Shown here one piece after another: positions 1 through 8,076 of a DNA stretch of 28,768 nucleotides. The stretch's first letter is position 1, and every line of letters starts with the position of its first letter. The notes under the pieces are model-generated. The model had not been told where the DNA came from and ran no database searches. It saw only the letters and a list, made by a program, of their open reading frames with translations. Both the position numbers and the translations under genes were made by a program. The stretch is from NCBI GenBank assembly GCA_002491225.1, contig DKVN01000146.1:487-29254 (forward strand), given 5' to 3'. This DNA is from Faecalibacterium sp. UBA7177. Lineage in GTDB: Bacteria > Bacillota > Clostridia > Oscillospirales > Ruminococcaceae.

Positions 1-275
1 GAGGGCGGCCTCCTCGCTGTAGTTATGGGTCAATTCTCCTTTGCTTATAGGGTCAGGCCGGGCGAACAGTTCTCTCCCATGCCCGGTCGGTTGATTCGCG
101 CTTCCATTATCCGGCGGGCGGGTGTTGATTTTGTGAAAGCCTGTTCAAAGATGTGTGAGAGCCGCCGCCTCACGGCTTGCCTCATGCCGCCCTGCGCCTT
201 CTCGCCCCGCCCGTCCTGCGCCCTGCCCCAGTCCGTCCCCGCTTCGCTCCACCCCAGCTGCCCCCCCGACAGCAC
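1..275. other. no supported gene at the left edge
   Basis: I see no convincing gene here. On the minus strand an AAAGGAG at about 36-42 lies only two or three bases before a possible TTG start near position 33, which could open a gene running off the left edge. The spacing is too short to trust. The rest is low-information GC-rich spacer downstream of the AllA-family gene. Confidence 0.3.
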
Positions 276-312
276 AAAAAACCGCCGCCCGGTCAAAAAC
301 GCCGGGCGGCGG
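276..312 (-). terminator. rho-independent terminator of the lsrK-cupin-allA-like transcript
   Basis: An 11-bp perfect stem (282-292 with 302-312, core CCGCCGCCCGG) has a 9-base loop. Read on the minus strand it is followed by six T (281-276). It lies 30 bases past the stop codon of the AllA-family gene, so it closes the leftward lsr transcript. Confidence 0.9.
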
Positions 313-341
313 AAAAGAAACCGTATGAGAGACCGCTCAGA

Positions 342-836
342 TCACAGGGTGATCGCGATCTTCTGCTCCTCGGTAAACAGAAGCTTGCAGGTGTCGTTGA
401 GGTAGGTGCGCTCGGGCAGGCAGATCAGCACGGTGCCGTTGTGGTGCACCGGAAACGGCGCGCCGTGCCAGGCCCCGGCCCGAAAGACCACCATCGTCCC
501 GGCCGGCACCAAAAAAGCCTCCTGCCGGTCAAGCTCCAGCTCCCCGCCGTTGGCCGGGGCGGCCGCCATGACCATGTCGTCGTCCAGCGGCATCATCACC
601 TCCATAGCGTAGCTGTGGTACTCGGCGTCGGCGATCACCATCTCGCGCTTGTCCACCTTGAGGCTGCCAAAGGCGGTGATGGCGCTGCTGGCGTTGGGCA
701 CCAGCACCATGTCCCGATGGAACACCGAGGGTGCCTCGCCCATGCCGTAGGCCCCGCTCGGGTCGGTGATGTTGGCGATAAAGCCGTAGGGGGCAAAATT
801 CTCGGCCGTGATCGGCTTTGCCTGGATCGTTTTCAT
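342..836 (-). CDS. ureidoglycolate lyase (AllA)-family cupin-fold protein in the lsr locus
   Basis: This 164-residue protein belongs to the ureidoglycolate lyase/AllA family, a cupin-like beta barrel. Family-like stretches are FAPYG near residue 12, a conserved H-x-E-x-M-x-PL segment in the middle, AFLVPAGTMVVF, and the C-terminal WHGAPFPV and GTVLICLPERTY blocks. In allantoin degraders AllA releases urea from ureidoglycolate to give glyoxylate. No other purine or allantoin gene is present in the window. The start at 836 is chosen over an upstream in-frame ATG because AAAGGAGC precedes it. It is the last gene of a leftward run after lsrK and a small cupin, with a strong terminator behind it. 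I infer a role in handling phospho-AI-2 or its breakdown products rather than ureidoglycolate. Family assignment is firm; the substrate is not known. Confidence 0.8.
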   Translation of the reverse strand: MKTIQAKPITAENFAPYGFIANITDPSGAYGMGEAPSVFHRDMVLVPNASSAITAFGSLKVDKREMVIADAEYHSYAMEVMMPLDDDMVMAAAPANGGELELDRQEAFLVPAGTMVVFRAGAWHGAPFPVHHNGTVLICLPERTYLNDTCKLLFTEEQKIAITL

Positions 837-942
837 CAGAGATCGGCTCCTTTCGCGCAATGCGTCCTTCGCCGCCCCGCTGCGCATGCCCGGCCCGGGG
901 CTGGCCCCGGCCCGCCGCCGCGCGGCAGCAAAGCATCAACCA

Positions 943-1296
943 TCATTCGTACACCGGGTTCTCCACGTTCACCTTGTCGACCTCCTGGTAGGGGGCCAGG
1001 GTGGACACCATCTTCACCGGCGCGTCGTAGGCGTTTTTCACATAGTGCACCTCGCCCGGCTCGATGTGGATCAGATCCCCGGCGGCCAGCACATGCTTCA
1101 CCCCGTCCACCACGATGTCCACCTTGCCCTCGAGGATGAAGAAATCCTCCTCCATGATGTTGTGGTAGTGGGCCTGAAAATCCTCGCCGGGCCGAAAGCG
1201 CACCAGCGCAAAGTTCATGCGGGGGCCCTTCATCAGGTACTTGGGGCCGCTCTCTCCAAACCGGTACTCCCGCTCGTTTTCATTGACGATAAACAT
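943..1296 (-). CDS. small single-domain cupin, candidate phospho-AI-2 processing enzyme
   Basis: This 117-residue protein is one classic cupin barrel. Motif 1 reads G-x5-H-x-H-x3-E-x7-G (core AHYHNIMEEDFFILEG) and supplies two His and one Glu ligand. Motif 2 reads G-x6-PGEVHYVKN and supplies the third His. All four usual metal ligands are present, so a divalent metal site is likely. The start at 1296 has AAAGGAGGAAG ten bases upstream; the longer in-frame version lacks this. It begins 34 bases after lsrK on the same strand, so the two are almost certainly cotranscribed. Enteric lsr operons carry the isomerase LsrG, which is absent here, and a metal cupin is a reasonable replacement for a keto-enol isomerase. 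That role is inference; small cupins have many functions. Confidence 0.85.
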   Translation of the reverse strand: MFIVNENEREYRFGESGPKYLMKGPRMNFALVRFRPGEDFQAHYHNIMEEDFFILEGKVDIVVDGVKHVLAAGDLIHIEPGEVHYVKNAYDAPVKMVSTLAPYQEVDKVNVENPVYE

Positions 1297-1330
1297 CTTT
1301 GTGCTTCCTCCTTTGATCGATCGGCCCATC

Positions 1331-2893
1331 TCACAGGCCGGGGGCGGCCCACATGCTGCGGGTCACGCCCGCCTCGCTCAGCGCCAGCTGGGCGGGGTAA
1401 AGCTGTTTCCAGTTTTCGTACAGCGCATCGTATACCGCGCGGTTCGCGGCATCGGGGGTAAAGGTGCGGTCCCACTGTACCGTCTGGGCCACCGCCTCCT
1501 CGAGGCTCGGGTAGAGCCCGACCCCCACCCCGGCCAGGATCGCCGCGCCCAGCGCCGTAGCCTCCTTGACCACCGGCACCTTGACCGGCTTGCCGGTCAC
1601 GTCCGCCACAATCTGGCTCCAGAGCGGGCTCTTGGAGGCCCCGCCCGCAAAGATCAGCTCCTCCGGCTCGTGGCCGGTGGCCTCCTTGACCAGCTCGATG
1701 TGGCTGCGCAGGATCAGGGCGGTGTTCTCCAGAATCGCCCGGTAGAAGGTATAGCGGTTGTATTTCTCCGGCTCGAGCATAAAGTTGGTAAAGGTGGGGC
1801 TGGCGTGCTTCCAGTGGATAAAGTTCATCCGGTCGCTGAAGCAGCACTGCATGCCATAGCTGCCGGCCGGCACCTTACGGGCCTGCTCGTCCATCAGCAC
1901 ATAGGGGTCGGTGCCCTGGGCCTTGGCCTGCTCGATCTCCAGCTGGCAGAAGCCATCCCGGAACCAGCGCATCACCAGTCCCGGCTTAAAGGCCAGCGCC
2001 TCGTACTGCCAGAGGTTGGGCACCGCGTGGCAGTTCACCCGCACCCGGCAGCCGGGGTCGGTTTTGGCGCTGTCGGTGTTGAACTCGTACTGCCAGAAGC
2101 TGCCGCCAAACACCGCCGCCTGGTTGGCCTTGTAGGCCCCCACCCCAAGGGTGCCCAGCTGGCAGTCGCCGCCGCCCACCACCACCGGGGTGCCCTCGGC
2201 AAGGCCGGTGTCGGCCGCGCCCTCGGCGCTCACCTCGGCAAAGAGGCTGCCGCACTCGACCACCGGCGGGAAGATATCCGCCCGCAGCCCGCACCTGGCG
2301 GCGATCTCGGGCAGCCAGCTGCGGCTCTTGAGGTCCATGATGCCGGTGGTGCTGCCGTTGCTCGGCTCCACCGCCAGCTTGCCGGTCAGCTTATAGATCA
2401 GCCAGTCGTTGAACATGCCCACCGCGGCGGTCTTTTCATAAATTTCGGGCAGGTTGTCCCGCACCCAGAGGATCCGGGGCAGCGCGCCCAGCGCGTAGGT
2501 CTGGCCGGATTTCTGGTAGATCTCCTGCTCGAGGCCGGGGTACCGCCCGATCAGCTCGCCCACCTGGGCGTCGCTGCGGGCGTCCACGTTGGCGCAGGCC
2601 CAGATCTCCTGCCCGGCCTTGTCGTACAGCAGGATGCCCTCCCGCATGCAGGTGGTGGACACCGCCGCGATCTCGCCGGGCGCGATGCCGGTTTTGGCCA
2701 GCACCCCGCGCACACAGCCGCTGGCCAGCTGCCAGTTGTGGGCCCAGTCAAAATCCATGCTGCCGGGCCAGCGGGGGTCCTCCTTGTGGGTCCATTCCTC
2801 CTGGACACAGCCCACCTGCTCGCCCGAGAGTGAAAAGATCACCGCCCGGACGCTGCCGGTGCCCGCGTCCACCGCCATCAGATACTTCGCCAT
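1331..2893 (-). CDS. lsrK: autoinducer-2 kinase LsrK
   Basis: LsrK is the cytoplasmic FGGY-family kinase that phosphorylates AI-2 (DPD) at C5, trapping it and making the ligand that inactivates LsrR. The 520-residue product resembles E. coli LsrK along its whole length: DAGTGS at 9-14, CANVDAR near 100, the GGGD catalytic-base region with Asp243, the lsrK-like stretches MRWFRD (308-313) and FSDRMNF (352-358), the adenosine-site FAGGASKSPLWSQI (415-428), and the C-terminal end SMWAAPGL. This specificity separates it from xylulose and glycerol kinases. AGGAGG lies eight bases before the ATG. It follows lsrR by 142 bases on the same strand and precedes the cupin. AT-rich sequence at 2937-2960, including a tandem ATAAAAGC, could hold an extra promoter, but I cannot fix one. 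Confidence 0.95.
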   Translation of the reverse strand: MAKYLMAVDAGTGSVRAVIFSLSGEQVGCVQEEWTHKEDPRWPGSMDFDWAHNWQLASGCVRGVLAKTGIAPGEIAAVSTTCMREGILLYDKAGQEIWACANVDARSDAQVGELIGRYPGLEQEIYQKSGQTYALGALPRILWVRDNLPEIYEKTAAVGMFNDWLIYKLTGKLAVEPSNGSTTGIMDLKSRSWLPEIAARCGLRADIFPPVVECGSLFAEVSAEGAADTGLAEGTPVVVGGGDCQLGTLGVGAYKANQAAVFGGSFWQYEFNTDSAKTDPGCRVRVNCHAVPNLWQYEALAFKPGLVMRWFRDGFCQLEIEQAKAQGTDPYVLMDEQARKVPAGSYGMQCCFSDRMNFIHWKHASPTFTNFMLEPEKYNRYTFYRAILENTALILRSHIELVKEATGHEPEELIFAGGASKSPLWSQIVADVTGKPVKVPVVKEATALGAAILAGVGVGLYPSLEEAVAQTVQWDRTFTPDAANRAVYDALYENWKQLYPAQLALSEAGVTRSMWAAPGL

Positions 2894-3035
2894 CAGGTCA
2901 TCCTCCTGTCCTCAAAATTTTCCAAAGAAGTTTCATCTTTTTATAAAAGCATAAAAGCGCACAGGCGGCGGGCCTCCCTGCCGCCCGGCTGCCCGTCCCG
3001 CGTGCGGCGCGCCGGGGCCGCGCCTGCGCCCGGCA

Positions 3036-3986
3036 TCAGGGCTCTGGGGCCTCAAGCAGCTGCTCGGCGGTGTCCTCGTCGGTGATCAGCACGTCGAGGT
3101 AGCCGCCCCGCAGCACGGCCAGGATCGCCTCTGCCTTGCCCGGGCCGCCCGCCGCCCCGATCACGTTTTCCAGCCCCTTGAGCTGGTCCACCGGGGTGCT
3201 CATCAGCCGCGCCTCGAGGTCGGGCGAGACCATCTCGCCGTTCTTGTCCACAAAATGGCTCAGGATATCCCCCACCGCGCCCTGCAGCTTGAGGTAGGTA
3301 AAATCGTTCTTGTTGAGGATGCCGTTTTTGAGGATGGTGGCCTGCTCGTTCATGCAGCCGATGCCCACCACGCTCATGCTCGAGAGCGGGATCATCCGAA
3401 AGATCTCCTCCACGTCCGGCTCCCTGCGCAGCGCGTTGCGCAGCGCGGCGTTCGAGAGCAGCAGCGGCGAGGGGATGAGGTAGAGCCGCGCGTTGAAGAC
3501 GTTCGACACCGCGTTGGGCAGATAGTAGTTGACCCCGCCGGTCATGCTCACCGCGTGCAGCGGCAGCTGGGTGGCGGTGGCCAGGTGGTTGAGGATGTGG
3601 CTGGTGGTGTCGCCGTAGCCAATGTTGATAAAGGCGTTTTCCTCGGCCCGGTGCAGAATGTACATCGCCGCCGCCTGGGCGATGCTCTCGTTGGGGGCGG
3701 TGAGGGTGGCGGCGCGGGGCACGATGAAGGTGTCCTTGAGCCCGAACCGCTCGGCCAGCGCGTTCTCCATCGACATCCGGCGGGCGTTGCCCTGCTGGAC
3801 ATTGAACTGGATCACCCCGTTCTGCCTTGCCCGCTCGAGCAGGTTGATCACCTTCGAGCGGCTGACCCCCAATAAATTCGAGATGTGCTGCTGGGTGTAG
3901 TTTTCAATATAATAGTACCACACCGCCTTGAGCATGAGGCGGCGCTCGTAATCGGCCTTGTCCAGCTTGTCCAGCCGGTCGTCCAT
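3036..3986 (-). CDS. lsrR: LsrR-type SorC-family transcriptional repressor
   Basis: A 316-residue SorC/DeoR-type regulator. An N-terminal helix-turn-helix spans about residues 30-57 (YTQQHISNLLGVSRSKVINL), followed by a sugar-phosphate binding domain. Stretches close to E. coli LsrR include SMTGGVNYYL, GIGCMNEQATI, GAVGDILSHFVDKNGEMV and KAEAILAVLRGGYLDVLITDEDTA. In enterics LsrR represses the lsr promoters until phospho-AI-2 binds. The start at 3986 is supported by GGGAGGGAGG upstream and gives the usual family length; a much longer in-frame extension runs through the promoter and is not used. It is divergent from lsrA across a 428-base control region and upstream of lsrK on the same strand, so it probably controls both arms and itself. 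Confidence 0.92.
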   Translation of the reverse strand: MDDRLDKLDKADYERRLMLKAVWYYYIENYTQQHISNLLGVSRSKVINLLERARQNGVIQFNVQQGNARRMSMENALAERFGLKDTFIVPRAATLTAPNESIAQAAAMYILHRAEENAFINIGYGDTTSHILNHLATATQLPLHAVSMTGGVNYYLPNAVSNVFNARLYLIPSPLLLSNAALRNALRREPDVEEIFRMIPLSSMSVVGIGCMNEQATILKNGILNKNDFTYLKLQGAVGDILSHFVDKNGEMVSPDLEARLMSTPVDQLKGLENVIGAAGGPGKAEAILAVLRGGYLDVLITDEDTAEQLLEAPEP

Positions 3987-4055
3987 CGGCAGCGCCTCCC
4001 TCCCGCCACGCGGGCAAACAAAAGTTTGCGGTGCTGGCAAATGTTTCTGGAAAAT

Positions 4056-4085
4056 AGTATAGCACCAGTGCCGCGGGGCTGTCAA
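4056..4085 (-). promoter_or_regulatory. sigma-A promoter of lsrR
   Basis: On the minus strand a perfect -35 TTGACA (4085-4080) is followed after 18 bases by -10 TATACT (4061-4056). TGC precedes the -10, which makes it an extended -10. Transcription would start near 4049, leaving a leader of about 60 bases before lsrR. Confidence 0.85.
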
Positions 4086-4252
4086 ATAAAAGAGAAAAAA
4101 AATGCGAGGAAGGCAAAAAATCGTAAAAAACGCCAAAGTTTCGGCATTTTGTGTGGGCAAAACAGCCAAATATGGGCCGATTACAACAAAAAAATCGGGA
4201 ATTTCTCGCCAAAACGCCGCCGCTTGTCCGCCGCAGACGAACAGCCCCCCGG

Positions 4253-4281
4253 TTGACAAACCGCCCAAAAATCTATATGAT
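4253..4281 (+). promoter_or_regulatory. sigma-A promoter of the lsrACDBF operon
   Basis: A perfect -35 TTGACA (4253-4258) and a -10 TATGAT (4276-4281) are separated by 17 bases. Transcription would start near 4288, giving a leader of about 125 bases in front of lsrA. The TGTAAC direct repeat lies 20-36 bases past the start point, a place where a bound repressor could block elongation or initiation. Confidence 0.88.
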
Positions 4282-4414
4282 ACAGAAGGTAGCAAAAGAA
4301 TCCATTCTGTAACATTTGTGTAACTTTTGGAGGGCCTGCCCTTCCCCGCACCGCATCTTGTGGGCGGAAACGGGGCGGGGCCCCATATTTGCCATTCAAC
4401 AGGAGGTTGTGCAG

Positions 4415-5941
4415 ATGAAGGAGGCCACGGCCCAAGCCACGCCCCTGCTCTCGGTGCGGGGCATCTACAAATCCTTTGCGCTGAACGCCGTGCTCAAGGG
4501 CATCGACCTGGACATCCTGCCCGGCGAGGTGCTGGCGCTGATCGGCGGCAACGGCGCGGGCAAATCCACCCTGATGAAGATCATCATGGGCATCTACACC
4601 CACGATGAGGGCGAGATCGCCATCGAGGGCAAGCCGGTCACCATGGGCCGCACCTCGGACGCGCTGGCCCAGGGCATCTACATGGTGCCGCAGGAGCCGC
4701 TGCTCTTCCCGAACATGACGGTCGAGGAGAACATCACCATCGGCTTCGACACCCCCAAGGCCGAGCTGCACCGCGAGCTCATCGAGACCATCAACGGCAT
4801 CGGCTGGAAGCTCGACCTCGGCCGCAAGGCCAGCAGCCTCTCGATCGCCGAGCAGCAGCTGGTCGAGATCCTGCGCGGCATCCTGCGCCACGCCCGGCTG
4901 CTGATCCTGGACGAGCCCACCAGCGCGCTGACCTTTGACGAGGTGCAAAGCCTCTTTAAGGTGGTCGGGGACCTGCGCGACAAGGGTATCGGCATCATCT
5001 ACATCACCCATCGGCTGGCCGAGGTGTTCGAGATCGCCACCCATGTCGCGATCATGCGGGACGGCATCATCACGGTGCAGGGCCCGGTGGCCGATTTCAC
5101 CCGCGAGGATCTGGTGCGCGGGCTGCTGCCGCCGGAGCTTGGCGAAAAGGCGGTGGAGGCCTCCGCGGCCAAAAGCGAGGTGGACTACACCGCCGCCCCG
5201 GTGCTCGAGCTGGAAGGTTTCAGCGGCTACGGCTTTACCGATATCAGCCTCAAGGTCTGGCCCGGCGAGATTTTGGGCGTGGCCGGGGTGGTGGGCGCGG
5301 GCCGCACCGAGATGGCCACCACCATCTTTGGCATGGATAAAGTCCTCGGCGGCCGGGTGCTGCTGCGCGGCGCGGACATCACCGGCAAAAAGACCCGGCA
5401 GGTCATCGCCGCGGGGCTCAACTACGTGCCGGAGGATCGGCACCTCAACGGCCTGTTTAAGATCTGCGACGTGGCGGCCAACACCACCAGCGCGGGGCTC
5501 TACGGCGGGGCGCTGGGCAAGCTGTTCCTCAACAAAAAAGCCGAGTTCGGCATCACCGATCGTTATATCCAGACCTTCCGCACCAAGGTCACCGGGCAGG
5601 ACCAGCTGGCCGGCAGCCTCTCGGGCGGCAACCAGCAAAAGGTGGTCATCGGCCGCAGCCTCGCCACCGAGCCCGGCATCGTCATCCTCGACGAGCCCAC
5701 CCGCGGCATCGACGCCGCCGCCCGCGGCGACGTCTACCACATCATCCACCAGCTGCGGGAGCAGGGGGTCTCGATCCTGCTGATCTCGAGCGATATGGAA
5801 GAATTGGTCGAGCTGGCCGACCGCGCGGTGGTCATGTATCAGGGGCGGATCCTCGCCGAATTCGCCAAAAACGAGATCAACCAGGATAATCTCACCGCCG
5901 CGGCGTTCGGCATTGCAGGGGAGGAGGCGAAGCAGGCATGA
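4415..5941 (+). CDS. lsrA: AI-2 import ABC transporter ATP-binding protein LsrA
   Basis: A 508-residue sugar-type ABC ATPase with two nucleotide-binding domains in one chain, close in length to E. coli LsrA. Domain 1 has Walker A GGNGAGKST (44-52), a degenerate signature LSIAEQQ (142-148), Walker B LLILDEPTS (162-170) and the switch His199. Domain 2 has the degenerate Walker A GVVGAGRTE (291-299) typical of RbsA/LsrA proteins, a full signature LSGGNQQ (402-408) and Walker B VILDEPTRG (423-431). It powers AI-2 import with LsrC and LsrD at the inner face of the membrane. The ATG at 4415 has AGGAGG eight bases upstream; a longer upstream reading lacks such a site. Its stop overlaps the lsrC start (ATGA). 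Taken alone it could be a ribose or other pentose importer; the lsrK/R/B/F neighbours decide the assignment. Confidence 0.93.
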   Translation: MKEATAQATPLLSVRGIYKSFALNAVLKGIDLDILPGEVLALIGGNGAGKSTLMKIIMGIYTHDEGEIAIEGKPVTMGRTSDALAQGIYMVPQEPLLFPNMTVEENITIGFDTPKAELHRELIETINGIGWKLDLGRKASSLSIAEQQLVEILRGILRHARLLILDEPTSALTFDEVQSLFKVVGDLRDKGIGIIYITHRLAEVFEIATHVAIMRDGIITVQGPVADFTREDLVRGLLPPELGEKAVEASAAKSEVDYTAAPVLELEGFSGYGFTDISLKVWPGEILGVAGVVGAGRTEMATTIFGMDKVLGGRVLLRGADITGKKTRQVIAAGLNYVPEDRHLNGLFKICDVAANTTSAGLYGGALGKLFLNKKAEFGITDRYIQTFRTKVTGQDQLAGSLSGGNQQKVVIGRSLATEPGIVILDEPTRGIDAAARGDVYHIIHQLREQGVSILLISSDMEELVELADRAVVMYQGRILAEFAKNEINQDNLTAAAFGIAGEEAKQA

Positions 5942-6951
5942 GCGGCCTCAAAAAAGTGTTCAAGGCCCGGGAGATGACCAGCTTCCTCTTTCTGCTGGCC
6001 CTCTTTCTCATCGTGGGGCTGATCAACCCCAGCTTCCTCACCGCCTCCAACCTCACTGCCTGCTTCAACACCTCGGTGGTCTACACCCTCATCGCGGTGG
6101 GCATGGCCTTCGCCATCTTTGTGGGCGAGATCGACGTCTCGGTCGGCTCCAACCTCGGGCTGGTGGCCGCGGTGGTCGGCACCATGATCCAGAACGGCTC
6201 CAACTGGCTGGCCGCCTGTCTGGTGGGGCTGGTGATCGGGCTGATCGTCGGGCTCATCAACGGCTGGGGGGTCGCCATCATGAAGATCCCCTCCCTCATC
6301 TTCACCCTGGGCACCAACGGCATCCTGCGCGGCATGATGTACCTGCAGGTGGGCACCGAGCAGGTCAACCAGCTGCCCAAGGCCTTTAAGGACCTCTCCT
6401 CCGCCACCCTCATCGGCGGCTTTACCGTCTACTACTGCTGCGCGGTGGCCATCACCATCCTCATCCACTGCCTGCTCACCCGCACCAAGCGCGGGCGTTA
6501 CTTCATCGCGGTGGGGGACAACGCCTCCGGCGCCGACCTCGTCGGCATCCCCTCGGTGCGCACCAAGGTGCTGGCCTATGTCATCTGCGGGCTGCTCAGC
6601 GCGGTGGGCGGCATCATCTTCTGCAGCCGCATCGGCATCGTCACCTCCTTAAGCGGCAACGGCTATGAGATGAAGGCGGTGGCCGCCTGCGTGTTGGGCG
6701 GCATCAGCCTCTCGGGCGGGGTCGGCACCGTGATCGGCGCGGCGATCGGCGCGGTCATCATGGCCTCGATCAGCTACCTGCTGGTCTTTATGGGCTTCTC
6801 GTCCAACTACGACAACGCCATCACCGGCATCATCCTCATCACCATCGTGGTGGTGGATGCCCTCATGCAGCGCCGGGCGGCCGAGCGCAACCGGCACGCG
6901 CGCCTCGCGGCGCGCACCGCATCGGCACAGGGGAAGGAGGCGGCGGTATGA
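5938..6951 (+). CDS. lsrC: AI-2 import permease LsrC
   Basis: A 337-residue inner-membrane permease of the branched-chain/ribose type, with about eight to ten hydrophobic helices. Family landmarks are GEIDVSVGS after the third helix, the TLGTNGILRGMMYLQ block, the cytoplasmic coupling stretch with GDNASGADLVGI, and the VLGGISLSGGVGTVIGA helix. The start overlaps the lsrA stop by four bases and the stop overlaps the lsrD start by four bases, so the three genes are translationally coupled. The protein would form the channel with LsrD. The C-terminal tail is basic and rich in Arg and Ala. C and D are assigned by gene order as in E. coli lsrACDB. Confidence 0.88.
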   Translation: MSGLKKVFKAREMTSFLFLLALFLIVGLINPSFLTASNLTACFNTSVVYTLIAVGMAFAIFVGEIDVSVGSNLGLVAAVVGTMIQNGSNWLAACLVGLVIGLIVGLINGWGVAIMKIPSLIFTLGTNGILRGMMYLQVGTEQVNQLPKAFKDLSSATLIGGFTVYYCCAVAITILIHCLLTRTKRGRYFIAVGDNASGADLVGIPSVRTKVLAYVICGLLSAVGGIIFCSRIGIVTSLSGNGYEMKAVAACVLGGISLSGGVGTVIGAAIGAVIMASISYLLVFMGFSSNYDNAITGIILITIVVVDALMQRRAAERNRHARLAARTASAQGKEAAV

Positions 6952-7967
6952 AACGGCTGAAAAAAGGCCCGAACACCAGCTGGAACCTCTTCCTCGTGGT
7001 GCTGCTGGTGCTGGAGTTCGTCATCTTCGGCTCGGCCAACGCCAAGTTTCTGCGCCCGGCCCTGCTGATGACCGCGGCCAACGACTTCCTCGCCATCTGC
7101 ATCATCTCGATCTTTGTCACCTTCGTCATGATCACCGGCGGCATCGACATCCAGGTCTCCTCGATCGTCGGCCTCACCTCGATCATCATCGGGGTCGCCT
7201 GGCAGGACTTCGGCCTCAGCATCTGGGGCGCGGCGGCCCTCGCCGTGGTGGTGGCCGCCCTCTGCGGGGCGCTGTCCGGCTTCTTCATCGCCTACTGCGG
7301 GGTGCAGGCCATGGTGGTCACCCTCGGCGGCAGCTTCCTCTATTCCGGCCTTGCGCTGCTGGTCTCGACCCTCTCGAGCACCGAGAGCTATCAGGGCATC
7401 AGCAACTTCCCCGAGAGCTTCAAGGCCCTCACCCGCACCAAGATCATCGGGGTGCCGCTGCAGATCTGGCTGTTCGTGCTGCTCTTCATCGTGGCGCATC
7501 TGCTGCTGCACCGCACCAAGTATGGCCGCAAGGTGTATCTGGTCGGGGTCAACCCGCAGGCGGCCGAGTACTCCGGCATCAACAGCCGGCTGGTGACCAT
7601 GTCCACCTACATCCTCTCGGCGGTGGCGGCGGCCTTTGCGGGCATCATCATGACCTCGTATCTCGGCACCGCCAAGTCGGACCTCGGCGGCAACCTCACC
7701 ATGAACATCATCACCGCCTGCGTGCTGGGCGGCACCCTCTCCACCGGCGGCAAAGGCTCGGTGCTGGGCACCGCCCTCGCGTCGATCGCCATCGGCCTTT
7801 TGCGCTTTGGCATGCCGCTCTGCTTTAAGGTCAACACACAGTACCTCGACATCCCGGTGGGCGTGCTGCTGGTGGCGGTGGTGGTGGGCCGCAGCCTCGC
7901 CGCCAACCCCGAGATCGCCGCAAAGCTGGCAAAGCTGCGCCCGGGCAGCAAGGCGGCGGCCAAGTGA
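6948..7967 (+). CDS. lsrD: AI-2 import permease LsrD
   Basis: The second 339-residue permease subunit, of the same fold as the preceding gene but clearly diverged. It carries the equivalent landmarks ITGGIDIQVSSIVGL, TLGGSFLYSGLALLV, the coupling stretch VGVNPQAAEYSGI and VLGGTLSTGGKGSVLGT. The start overlaps the lsrC stop (ATGA). The C-terminus is Lys/Ala rich. A 109-base gap follows before lsrB, unlike the tight lsrA-C-D packing, so lsrB can be tuned separately. An LsrC/LsrD heterodimer is the known arrangement for AI-2 import in enterics. Confidence 0.88.
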   Translation: MKRLKKGPNTSWNLFLVVLLVLEFVIFGSANAKFLRPALLMTAANDFLAICIISIFVTFVMITGGIDIQVSSIVGLTSIIIGVAWQDFGLSIWGAAALAVVVAALCGALSGFFIAYCGVQAMVVTLGGSFLYSGLALLVSTLSSTESYQGISNFPESFKALTRTKIIGVPLQIWLFVLLFIVAHLLLHRTKYGRKVYLVGVNPQAAEYSGINSRLVTMSTYILSAVAAAFAGIIMTSYLGTAKSDLGGNLTMNIITACVLGGTLSTGGKGSVLGTALASIAIGLLRFGMPLCFKVNTQYLDIPVGVLLVAVVVGRSLAANPEIAAKLAKLRPGSKAAAK

Positions 7968-8031
7968 GCCTGGCTCCGACAGCCGCCGCGGCACCCGCCC
8001 GGCGCGCCGCAAACAGTTCCAAGCTGGTATC

Positions 8032-8048
8032 AGAGGCGAACGGCCTCT
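8032..8048 (+). other. intercistronic hairpin ahead of lsrB
   Basis: AGAGGC (8032-8037) pairs with GCCTCT (8043-8048) around a 5-base loop, just before the lsrB Shine-Dalgarno (AGGAGG). It has no U-tract, so it is not a terminator. It could protect a processed lsrB message from decay. Confidence 0.45.
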
Positions 8049-8076
8049 TGATATAAAACTTTAGGAGGTATATCAC

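Larger units (their letters stand above)
3987..4414. promoter_or_regulatory. divergent lsrR/lsrA control region with candidate operators
   Basis: This AT-rich stretch separates the two lsr arms and carries one strong promoter per direction. Candidate LsrR sites are AACATTTG at 4311-4318 on the plus strand and the same octamer on the minus strand at 4045-4038, each just downstream of a -10 box. TGTAAC is repeated at 4308-4313 and 4319-4324, 11 bases apart (one helical turn). GGTGCT (4030-4035) and AGCACC (4061-4066) form an inverted repeat bracketing the lsrR start site. These are observations; none is a proven operator. Confidence 0.5.

Noticed and set aside
1217..2833. Long plus-strand open frame antisense to lsrK
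   Set aside because: Its translation is His/Gly/Ala/Val-rich low complexity, an effect of GC-rich third positions of lsrK; no Shine-Dalgarno and no family likeness.
3987..4295. N-terminal extension of LsrR upstream of 3986
   Set aside because: It would translate the lsrR promoter and gives a hydrophobic leader not seen in the family; a strong Shine-Dalgarno supports 3986.
4181..5749. Long minus-strand open frame antisense to lsrA
   Set aside because: Shadow frame of lsrA, rich in Asp/Ala/Gly/His with no recognisable motif; it also runs through the lsr promoter region.
6807..8012. Minus-strand open frame antisense to lsrC/lsrD
   Set aside because: Arg/Asp/Gly/His-rich mirror of membrane-protein codons; no start signal.
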